Assembly (NCBI GenBank): GCA_964343195.1 | Contig: CAYFIR010000006.1 | Location: 62,001-126,000 of the forward strand | Length of the DNA stretch: 64,000 nt | From: CAYVAP01 sp964343195 | GTDB taxonomy: Bacteria; Bacteroidota; Bacteroidia; J057 | Reading direction: 5' to 3' | In this document: piece by piece, positions 34,819-43,300 of the stretch | How the letters are laid out: each line of letters opens with the position of its first letter | Position numbering within the stretch: the stretch's first letter is position 1 | Program-made: the position numbers and the translations under genes | Notes under the pieces: model-generated | What the model was told of the DNA's origin: nothing | Seen by the model: the letters and a program-made list of their open reading frames with translations, nothing else | Database searches by the model: none

Positions 34819-35892
34819 TTAGTCTTTTACCCGGCTGAATCGAAGGCTTTTGAGCATCCATTTGGGCAGGGCCTTCTTCGGGTCACGCTTGCGCATGTCC
34901 AGATACCAGCCGAGCTTTTTGATCAGGGGCACCTTCAGCGTTTCAACAAACTCAATCAGGGTACCGTCTGGATCTTCAATATAGGAAAAACGACCGGCTG
35001 CTTCGCCCATGTCAAAGGTGGCTCCCAAAGCCTTCTCACTATCTACGGTAAAAGGGTACCCTTTTTCCTCACATTCCTCTCGCAGGGCCTTCATGTTGAT
35101 GATGTCAAAACACAGGTGAATGAAGCCCAGGTCACCCCACATGCGGTTTTCAAATATTTTGCGAGGGGTACGCTCAGGAGTACAGACGAGTTCCAGGTAG
35201 CCTTTGCCCAGCATGGGGCTAAATCCTCCCTGTCGGGGCTGACTGTGGGTCAGCAGTACCCGTCGGGCTTTTACTTTTCCACCTGGAAGACCTGCAAAAT
35301 CCTCAAAGCTACCCTCCACGTCATAGACCACTTCGTCAAAACCCAGAATATCCTGATAAAGTGGCAGGGCCCGCTCTATGTCAGATACCCCCAGCATGGC
35401 ACCCGCAGGTCCTGCGGTAGGGTGGCTGCCTTCGGAGAAAAATTCAGCACCTTCCACCACGTTAAAAATGTTCTGATAGGGGTCCTGAACAAAGAAGTTG
35501 AGTTTGCCGTCGGGGCCTTTAGCCGGCTCCCCTAGCAGGTTCGCTCCCTTTGACTTCAAATCCTGGTAGGCAGCGGATACATTCCGGCTTTTGATACGGC
35601 CTGCAAAGATGCCGGTATCCCCCAGCTCGGGTGAAAATGCCGGTGGCTGAGGAGTACGGCTGGTGTACTGCCAGATTTCAAACCCACTCCCTCCCTGCAT
35701 GTTGAGGGCCAGGACAGCGTGGCGGCTACGTGGCTCTCCACCTGTGTAGGGCAGCATGAGGGCTGCTTCTGCCGCTTCTTCAAAAATGGGGACATCCATG
35801 CCAAAGTGGCGTCGGTACCAGGCCCAGGCCTCGTGAACATTGGGAATGCCGATTCCAAGCTGCTGGATACCTGTGATGATCTTCTTCTCCAT
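34819..35892 (-). CDS. VOC family protein (two glyoxalase-like domains)
   Basis: A 357-residue cytoplasmic protein with two vicinal-oxygen-chelate domains. Domain 1 starts at GIQQLGIGIPNVHEAWAWY and domain 2 at AGAMLGVSDIERALPLY, with FIHLCFDIINMKALREEC and DPDGTLIEFVETLKV (metal-ligand Glu) at the end. A basic helical tail (KLGWYLDMRKRDPKKALP) extends beyond the last domain. It could be a dioxygenase or an isomerase/lyase; no specific class is evident. It lies upstream of the BASS transporter with a 34-bp gap, which suggests the pair handles one organic acid. Confidence 0.85.
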   Translation of the reverse strand: MEKKIITGIQQLGIGIPNVHEAWAWYRRHFGMDVPIFEEAAEAALMLPYTGGEPRSRHAVLALNMQGGSGFEIWQYTSRTPQPPAFSPELGDTGIFAGRIKSRNVSAAYQDLKSKGANLLGEPAKGPDGKLNFFVQDPYQNIFNVVEGAEFFSEGSHPTAGPAGAMLGVSDIERALPLYQDILGFDEVVYDVEGSFEDFAGLPGGKVKARRVLLTHSQPRQGGFSPMLGKGYLELVCTPERTPRKIFENRMWGDLGFIHLCFDIINMKALREECEEKGYPFTVDSEKALGATFDMGEAAGRFSYIEDPDGTLIEFVETLKVPLIKKLGWYLDMRKRDPKKALPKWMLKSLRFSRVKD

Positions 35893-36004
35893 TTGTAATT
35901 CTTCCGAGAGTTTGAAATGAAGCGCAAGTTAGCAAGTAAGTCACAGAGATAATAGGGGAGAGGTCTGGACTTCACAGTTTGGGACGACAGCGCAAAGGAC
36001 CCGT

Positions 36005-36039
36005 AAAAAAACAGGAGAGAACCCCGGGGCTCTCTCCTG
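36005..36039 (-). terminator. terminator of the T9SS beta-helix gene
   Basis: CAGGAGAGA (36012-36020) pairs with TCTCTCCTG (36031-36039), with an A run on the left (36005-36011) that is the U-tract of the minus-strand transcript. Confidence 0.9.
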
Positions 36040-36086
36040 CAATGATTGATGTGTTGTTGTAACAACAGACTTGAGTTCAGCGCTGC

Positions 36087-37964
36087 TTATGGCTGCACGG
36101 TAAGTAACTGTCCTACCTGTCCTGCATTGTGATTCAGGCGCAGCAGGTATGTACCTGGGAGCAGTGCCTCGATATTCAGCGTGTAGGTGTCGGTGAGCGA
36201 CTCTGCTGTCGTCTGGGAGAACATCACTTTTCCCTGGAGGTCAAGTACCTCAATGGACTTTACGCGCAGTCCTTCGGGTAGATCTGTGGCAATGTTTACG
36301 CGATCTGAAGCTGGGTTGGGGTAAAGCATGATGCGGTTGCCAAGTGCCCGATCCATGCTGAGTCGCTGTACGGTGCTGTAGGAATACGCTCCATCCAGAT
36401 CGGTCTGCTTGATGCGATACTCCAGGCGGTCGCTCCAGATATCACTGGCGCTTTCATCGGTAAACTCATAGTGAGTCACTTCATCGCTTTGGCCTACTCC
36501 GTCAACGTTTCCGATTGACTCCCATCCCATATCTTCGCTTAGGCGGCGCTCCAGGGTAAAGCCCTGGTTATTGATTTCCTGTGCAGTGGCCCAGGTAAGC
36601 ATCACGCCTTCAGTTCCGTTGTTGATCCACTGGGCTTCAAATGATAGCCACTCTACGGGGAAAGTACTGGAGCCACCAGATCCTTCAAAAGCTCCGATAT
36701 CTGGTTGGGTTCCCTGTACGCGGTTGTTGCCGTTAATATCCTCCGCTGGAATAGCAGGCAGCCCCAGGGTAGTGCCGTTGTCTATGGCAGGAGAAGTCGG
36801 GCTGAGATAGAAGTTGTCATCACTGGTACAGAAACTGTTGTCGGCACCATCTGGATCGATAAACTGCGGATCCTGATCCAGGTTGCCCCCCATGTCACTG
36901 GCAGAGCTAGCCCAGGAGCCTCCGCTGCCGCCAGACCCTTCAATGATGCTGTTGTAAGCATTAATAGAACTGTAATTGCTCGAGCTTAGAGGGGCGCAAG
37001 CACCACCATCTCCACAACCCCAAAGGATGCTGTTGTACAGGTTTAGGGTACTATGCTGTGTGGTATAGATTGAGCTGCCATCATCGGCGGAATTGTTGTA
37101 AAAGGTGGTGTTTACCAAGTACGTAGCGCTAAACTGCCAGCCTGCCAATCCTCCTCCTTCTTCTGCTTCATTGTTGCAGAATAGAGTATTGGCAAAAATC
37201 ATATTGGAAAGATTGTTCCCATGGACTGCTCCCCCACTACCTTCGGCTGAATTGTTGGTCAGCTTAACGTTATACAGGTAACATGCGCTGATACTGCGCA
37301 GATCGATTCCTCCCCCAAACTCTGCACTGTTGCTACAAAAGGTTGCTCCAGTGAGGGTACAGTAGGATAGATTGCGAACGGCCATCCCACCACCATCGCC
37401 TTCCGCGTGGTTATCACTGAATGTGAGGTTGGCGAGTTCCAGAGTTGAGATACTGTTCACCCAAAGTCCGGCACCGTTGGTATCGTTGCCTGAACCATCG
37501 GCCATTCCTTTCATGATGGAAAAGCCATCAAAGGTCACGTTGTTGGTGTTGTTGATGGTCACGACATGATAAACGTTGTCGCTGGCATCACCTGAAGTGC
37601 CAATGTCACCACTCAAAACAGTCGTGTAAACATCCAGGTTACGATCATCAGGGTGACTTTCTGTTCCGGCAAATCCACCAAATACTTTGAGAGGTTTATT
37701 GATGTAAAAGGTGAAGTCACGGCTTTTGTGGGCCTGGGTCTGGCCATTGGTACGGCGGTCAGGGTAGTAAGTCCCCGCTTTTACAAAGATGGAGTCTGTA
37801 CCGGCCCATCCGGCTGCACTGAAGGCATCTGAGGGGTGGGTATAGGCATTGGCCCAGGAAGTACCATCATTGCTGCCGGTAGCATCATAGGCTACATAGA
37901 TGATATTGGCCGATAGGCCTAAATAAAGGAGCAGAAACAAAGAGCTGAGTAGAAACTTTTTCAT
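36087..37964 (-). CDS. secreted beta-helix protein with T9SS type A sorting domain
   Basis: A 625-residue secreted protein: a signal peptide (LLSSLFLLLYLGLSA), then a right-handed parallel beta-helix of the choice-of-anchor Q type (about 22-430) with repeated N-x-A-x-x-GGG turns (NNSAEGSGGAVHG, NNEAEEGGGLAG, SNSAEFGGGIDL). A beta-sandwich follows (about 445-545, LTWATAQEINNQGFTLERR) and a type A sorting tail (MLYPNPASDRVNIATDLPE...TYLLRLNHNAG). Related proteins are called polymorphic outer-membrane-protein-like or parallel beta-helix repeat proteins; adhesion or glycan binding is likely. It is a single gene with its own terminator. Confidence 0.87.
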   Translation of the reverse strand: MKKFLLSSLFLLLYLGLSANIIYVAYDATGSNDGTSWANAYTHPSDAFSAAGWAGTDSIFVKAGTYYPDRRTNGQTQAHKSRDFTFYINKPLKVFGGFAGTESHPDDRNLDVYTTVLSGDIGTSGDASDNVYHVVTINNTNNVTFDGFSIMKGMADGSGNDTNGAGLWVNSISTLELANLTFSDNHAEGDGGGMAVRNLSYCTLTGATFCSNSAEFGGGIDLRSISACYLYNVKLTNNSAEGSGGAVHGNNLSNMIFANTLFCNNEAEEGGGLAGWQFSATYLVNTTFYNNSADDGSSIYTTQHSTLNLYNSILWGCGDGGACAPLSSSNYSSINAYNSIIEGSGGSGGSWASSASDMGGNLDQDPQFIDPDGADNSFCTSDDNFYLSPTSPAIDNGTTLGLPAIPAEDINGNNRVQGTQPDIGAFEGSGGSSTFPVEWLSFEAQWINNGTEGVMLTWATAQEINNQGFTLERRLSEDMGWESIGNVDGVGQSDEVTHYEFTDESASDIWSDRLEYRIKQTDLDGAYSYSTVQRLSMDRALGNRIMLYPNPASDRVNIATDLPEGLRVKSIEVLDLQGKVMFSQTTAESLTDTYTLNIEALLPGTYLLRLNHNAGQVGQLLTVQP

Positions 37965-38442
37965 GATAATTGAAGCTAGAGGTGGAGTTTAGGGATAGTC
38001 CAACAAGTGTAATTTCCTTCAAAGATGGGCTTTGTTACTTCTATCTTTTTCCATATTCCTGTCAATGATCCAATGGGTTGGGTGAATGGTGCCAAATCGG
38101 GTTCGAGTGGTTTTTCCATTATTGAATAGTCGTTTGATATTTCGCAAATGGTTGGGTTGTAGATATTTATGGCTTTCCTTGGCGGCCAATTGTGAGAGAT
38201 ACATGTTGACAAATGTTGTGGCCTGCTTAGGACGTATGTTTCCGGTTGCATGATTGGGGTACATGAAAGAATCAGAGAAAAAATACCTGAAGTTTCTTCG
38301 GATGTATCATAACGCTAGGGAATCTTACATCCTGATGGAGGCCCGATTTTGTTGAATCCTGAGGAGAGAAGTTGCCAAACTGTCGGGCGAAACAACCTCC
38401 TGTTAACTTTCCCGTAACAAAATTGTATATTGACCATATCAT
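37965..38442. other. non-coding gap between divergent genes, possible recombinase remnant
   Basis: 478 bp, more AT-rich than the flanks. A minus-strand ORF at 38019-38264 (81 codons; TFVNMYLSQLAAKESHKYLQ then NHLRNIKRLFNN) vaguely resembles the N-terminal core-binding domain of tyrosine recombinases, but it lacks the catalytic part. I do not call it a gene. No clear promoter for either divergent gene was found. Confidence 0.3.
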
Positions 38443-38658
38443 ATGGAGATCAAAGGAACTGTTCGATACATTGACCTCTCTGGAGGTTTTTGGGGAATAG
38501 AGGCTGATAACGGCCAGAAATATGCCCCTACGAAGGACCTCCCCTCGCACCTTTGCAAGGATGGAGTTCGGATAAAAGCCATGGTGGCCCCAGCACAGGT
38601 GTTTAGCATCATGATGTGGGGCGAGCCTGTAGATGTGCAGTCCATAGACAAGATTTAA
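38443..38658 (+). CDS. small conserved protein, OB-like
   Basis: A 71-residue protein beginning MEIKGTVRYIDLSGGFWGIE. It has alternating beta-strand pattern and a glycine-rich turn, and looks like a small beta-barrel of the OB or SH3 type. I have seen this pattern (I/L-K-G-x-I/V-R-Y-I-D-x-x-G-G-F-W-G-I) in several Bacteroidota proteins of unknown function. Its end is 29 bp before the subtilase start, suggesting an operon. Confidence 0.65.
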   Translation: MEIKGTVRYIDLSGGFWGIEADNGQKYAPTKDLPSHLCKDGVRIKAMVAPAQVFSIMMWGEPVDVQSIDKI

Positions 38659-38687
38659 CCCCCTATACCGGAAAGAACTATCAGCTT

Positions 38688-40220
38688 ATGATTACAGCAT
38701 ATGCTTCCCACTTGCTAGGCACTGTTCTGATGGCAGCGGCCTTCATCCTATTAGGTCGCGGCATTATCAAAAGAGACAAAGGGAGATCTTTTTCTCCTCT
38801 TCCTGCTTTTTTGGCTATCCTGGGCGCTATCGGCTTTCAGTTTTTTATTCCGGTCGAAGGTCTGTTTGGGCGTTTTGGCCATCTTTTCCTGGATTTAGGA
38901 CTGGGAATGGCTATCGCTGCTGGCTATTTGGCCTTTAACCGGGTGAAGGCAAATGTGTTATTTGTCCCTGGACTACTGGCGATATTGATAAGTGGAGGAG
39001 TCTATGGGGTGGGAGCCCTAATCGAGTGGGGATATAGCGGATTTTCTTTTGAGAAAGAATCCAGGGTGGAGCTCTTGATGGAACTTGGGCCCGATGATTC
39101 CCTGGAAGAGGTACAATCCCTTCTGGATTTATACGATGCAACTGCCATAAAAGCATTTCCCAACGTAGACCTGAGCGAGAGTGAAGACCTCGCTCAATAC
39201 TTCCTGGTGACTGTGCCGGAAAAATATCAGGAGCGACTGGTGTATGCGCTGGATGCTGATGATGAAAACGTCGATCAGGTCGCGCAAAATGGGGTGATAG
39301 AGCTCACCAATCCAGAGGCCCTCAAGGTTGACCGGACGCCCATAGACCGGTATATCGTAGATGACCCCTTTGTCAGCCAGCAATGGTACGCCAGTTCCTT
39401 GCAATACAATGAAGTGTATAAATTGATTCAAAATCAGGCACCTGTACGTAAGGCGAAAGTTGCGATTGTGGATACAGGAGTCGATGGAGTTCACGAAGAT
39501 ATCTCTGGTGTATATACCAAGTCTGGTGGATTGGGCGACCGCGACAAGCACAGCCATGGTACCCACTGCGCCGGGCTTGCCGGAGCTGCTACCAATAATG
39601 GCAAGGGGGTTGCCTCTCTAAACCTGGATGGACGCTTTATCACACTGAGTGGCTATCCAGCACTAGATGAGCGAGGACGGGGCACTGACCAACGTGTTGC
39701 ACAGGCTATCATCGACGCCGCTGAAGGTGGCGCAGATGTGATTTCCATGTCGCTAGGAGGCCCTGCACTGTTTGGCCCTCCCAAAGCCCAAAAAGATGCC
39801 ATCGAATATGCCCTGAAGCGTGGAGCGATTGTCGTAGTAGCTGCTGGTAACAGCAACGATGACGCACGGCGCTATTCTCCCGCCAATATCCCTGGGGTAA
39901 TCACCGTCGCTGCAGTTGATCCTAACCTTCGCAAAGCCTCATTTTCCAATACAAATAATGGCCTGAGGATGCCAATCGCTGCTCCCGGAGTTGATATCCT
40001 TTCATCTACTCCTGGTGGTAACTACCAGTCTTTCAACGGAACTTCCATGGCCACTCCCCTGGTTTCCGGTTTGGTAGGAATGCTGCGTGCTTACAACCCT
40101 GATATTTCGGCTGAAGAAGCTTATCGAATCATAGAAAGTACCGGAACACAGGTTCCCGAAACCGCGAAAATCGGAAAGGTGATCAATCCCCTGGAGGCCA
40201 TTAAGGCAGTGCTCGAATAG
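38688..40220 (+). CDS. membrane-anchored subtilisin-like serine protease (S8)
   Basis: A 510-residue protein with an unusual layout. Four hydrophobic helices fill residues 5-110 (HLLGTVLMAAAFILLG, PAFLAILGAIGFQFFI, HLFLDLGLGMAIAAGYLAF, LFVPGLLAILISGGVYGVGA). A propeptide-like region follows (about 125-210). The S8 catalytic domain has the complete triad: AIVDTGVD (Asp262), HSHGTHCAG (His290) and NGTSMATP (Ser453), with the oxyanion Asn388 in AAGNS. Charge distribution after helix 1 (KRDKGR) suggests the catalytic domain faces the periplasm. The start at 38688 is chosen because upstream codons in frame (from 38616) are arginine/cysteine-rich and overlap the preceding gene. A strong terminator follows. 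Targets are unknown. Confidence 0.87.
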   Translation: MITAYASHLLGTVLMAAAFILLGRGIIKRDKGRSFSPLPAFLAILGAIGFQFFIPVEGLFGRFGHLFLDLGLGMAIAAGYLAFNRVKANVLFVPGLLAILISGGVYGVGALIEWGYSGFSFEKESRVELLMELGPDDSLEEVQSLLDLYDATAIKAFPNVDLSESEDLAQYFLVTVPEKYQERLVYALDADDENVDQVAQNGVIELTNPEALKVDRTPIDRYIVDDPFVSQQWYASSLQYNEVYKLIQNQAPVRKAKVAIVDTGVDGVHEDISGVYTKSGGLGDRDKHSHGTHCAGLAGAATNNGKGVASLNLDGRFITLSGYPALDERGRGTDQRVAQAIIDAAEGGADVISMSLGGPALFGPPKAQKDAIEYALKRGAIVVVAAGNSNDDARRYSPANIPGVITVAAVDPNLRKASFSNTNNGLRMPIAAPGVDILSSTPGGNYQSFNGTSMATPLVSGLVGMLRAYNPDISAEEAYRIIESTGTQVPETAKIGKVINPLEAIKAVLE

Positions 40221-40242
40221 GGATGTGAATTCCTTGTCGTGT

Positions 40243-40277
40243 CCCCATTGAGGCAATAGGCTTCAATGGGGATTTTT
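40243..40277 (+). terminator. terminator of the subtilase gene
   Basis: CCCCATTGAGGC (40243-40254) pairs with GCTTCAATGGGG (40260-40271) with one G-U wobble, loop AATAG, followed by ATTTTTATTT. Confidence 0.92.
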
Positions 40278-40309
40278 ATTTGGTTGAAGACGCAGTTGGA
40301 GGTTAATAC

Positions 40310-40340
40310 TTGGTTACCAAGCCTGTAGCTGGTACTTTTG
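40310..40340 (+). promoter_or_regulatory. perfect promoter of the PKD adhesin gene
   Basis: TTGG (40310-40313), a 19-bp spacer, then TACTTTTG (40333-40340). Transcription should start near 40347, after the in-frame ATG at 40338, which rules that ATG out and supports the start at 40380. Confidence 0.75.
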
Positions 40341-40379
40341 CGAAACTCCCCTGACTTTTGCGTTCACATCCTAGCTGAT

Positions 40380-43300
40380 ATGCGCCTACTGCATACCTTG
40401 ATACTGGTCTGGATATGTGGTTTACCGGTCATGGTATCTGGCCAGGTAACCCTGAGTGATACTCTGACGGTCCCTGACCTTGTAAGGAGCCTGATCGGTT
40501 CCGGAGTAGAAATTTCCAACCTGTCGGTCACCTGCGACACCACACTGGCAGTACGGCAATTCGATGACAATAACTCCGGAGCTGTAAACCTGAACGGGGG
40601 AATGCTCATGTCCACCGGCCTGGCAACGGAGGCCATCGGTCCCAACCTGGTTGCCAATCAGTCAACCAATCTCTTTGAGCCTGGATATGCTCCTCTGGAT
40701 AACCTCAGTGGTCAGTTCACTTTCGATGCATGTGTCATCGAGTTTGATCTTGTGGCGTATTGTGATAGTCTCGGAATTCGATATGTGTTCGCTTCGGAGG
40801 AATACAGCGAATACGTATCCAGCTTCAATGATGCGTTTGCCTTCTATATTTCAGGTCCCGGCATTGCCGCCCCTGCACCTGGACAAAATATCGCATTGGT
40901 TCCCGGAACCGCTATCCCAGTATCCGTCAGTACGGTGAACAATGGATTTTCCGTAGCTGGCGCGGCCCCTACGGGCCCCTGTACCAATTGTGCCTACTAC
41001 GTCGACAACACCAATGGGGCCGACCTGGAATTTGATGGGTACACCGTACCGCTGATTGCAGAAATCGGGATACAGGCTTGTCAAACTTACCACATTACCC
41101 TGGCGATAGCTGACGCTGGAGATCAGTTTTTTGATTCGGGAGTTTTTCTGGAAGCCGCCGGGATTGGTTGTCTTACCCCGCAGGTGTCCATTTCATTGGG
41201 GAATGGGCAGAATATAGAGCCTGATGTACTGGTTGAAGGGTGTGTGGACACCGGATACGTAACTTTTGCTCTCAATCAGCCCGCCACAGACACCATGGTG
41301 TTTGCTATTCAGGTCGGCGGTACAGCCACTAGTGGGCTGGATTATCAGCCTGTTCCCGACTCGGTAGTTTTTCTGCCGGGAGAAGATTCCGTTATATGGG
41401 CAGTTCCTGTATTGTTGGATGCGTTGGTGGAAGGCGTAGAGACGCTTTCCTTTTCCTACCAGGGAACCGTAAGCTGTACGGGGGCATCGATAGGTGACTC
41501 TGTTGTCTTCGAAATTAGAGAGCGGCCTTTCGTTGTATTTCCTCTTCCGGATACCTTAATCATGTGCAGTGGAGAGGCATATTCCTTCAACCTGCCTGCT
41601 CAGGATGGGTGGAGCTATGCCTGGAACGATACGACAGGGCTGGATTCACCCCAGTCCTCGACACCGACGGTGACATTTCTAAACCAGGGGAGTACCTTCG
41701 ATACTGTGGAGTACATCTTGCGGGTAGAGGCTCTGCCAGGAATTTGTTACTGGTCTGACACAGTGGTGGCAATTATTGCCCCGGAAATTTCTCCTTCCCT
41801 GTCCTTGCCGACCTTCTGCTCCAGTCAGGCAGATACGCTAGAGGTGCTGGGAGTACCAGGTCCGACTGCCACCTATACATGGGATTTTGGGGATGGGTAT
41901 GGGGGAGCAGGGTCGCCTGTGGTACATGGATATGATACTGCGGGAACCTATCCGGTAGAGGTCGCCATCCAATATGGATTTGGCTGTCTTGATACCCTTG
42001 ACGGCACAGCCCAGGTGGGCACAACCCCTGATGCGGCTTTTGAAATGGATACCCTCTGCCAAGGAGCGACCTATGAACTTTCGAGCCTGAATCCTGCTGC
42101 TGGCGTAAATCACTTTTGGGATATGGGCAATGGACAGACGAGTACGGCTGCTACTCCATTCCATGCATACGATAGCATCGGCCCCTTCGAAATTCTTCAC
42201 GTGGTGATAGGAGGTAATGGGTGCACCGACTCGGCTATACAGCTGGTGGAAGTCTTTGAGCTTCCCGAAGTGGACTTTTCTGTGGATAACCCCTGTTACG
42301 AGGATTCCGTCCTCCTGACGGCGAATGTATCATCTGTCGGCGCATCCATTGATTCGATTTATTGGCAAATACCAGGAGGTGCATTGACCGGGAATCAGGT
42401 CTCTTACCTTTTCCCAGGTCCTGGGCTTCAGTCCATTAAGCTCATTGCAACAGATAGTCGAGGCTGTCAGGATAGTATATCGGAAGATGTTCTAATCTAT
42501 ACTCCCCCTGCAGCGGAATTGGTGGCGGATAGCGGATGTATTGAATCTTCTGTTACGTTTATGAGTAACGTCACGGCGGGGGAGGCAACCGTGACAGACT
42601 GGTTCTGGAGCCTTCAGGATACCATTCCGGATACTGGTATGGTCATTACTCAAACCTTCGGTGTGGCAGGAACTTTTCCTGTTAGCCTTTGGGTGGTGGA
42701 TTCCGCTGGATGCCGGGATACAGCAGAAGGAGTATTTACGGTATTTCCTGAACCGGTTTCGGCTTTTATGGGGGATAGCCTCTGCGAAGGACAGGTATTT
42801 TCTCCTTCTCCTGATAGCCTTAACCCCACCTGGAATCATAGCTGGATATGGGGCGATGGCGGTCAGGATAATGGAGCTACTCCCTCTCATCTGTTTGACC
42901 AGTCTGGACCCTACCTGGTAAAACATGTGGTGAGCTCTGCAAAGGGTTGTCTGGATTCATCAATAGCTACAGTGCGGGTTTTTGCGAAACCAAGTGCAGA
43001 ATTTCAGGTGGAAGAAGGCTGCCTGGGAGCACCTACCGCATTCACCAACCTTTCTCTGGGATCTGACTGGCCGCTAGCCATCACCCAATGGAACTTTGGT
43101 TCAGCTGGGAGCAGCTTTGCGCCCAACCCATCCCGGACATTTTCCCAGCCTGGTACCCGTACGGTGAGGCTGATTGTGGTTGATCAGTTTGGTTGCAGGG
43201 ATACATCTGAGAAGCAGGTGCGGGTATTTAGGCTGCCACAGGCCAAGTTTAGCGCTGATTCTGGTTGTGTGAGTGGGCCGCTGTTTTTTCAGGATCAGAG

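Noticed and set aside
40338..40379. Upstream ATG of the PKD adhesin
   Set aside because: It lies inside the -7 promoter region, before the expected transcription start, and does not lead directly into the signal peptide.
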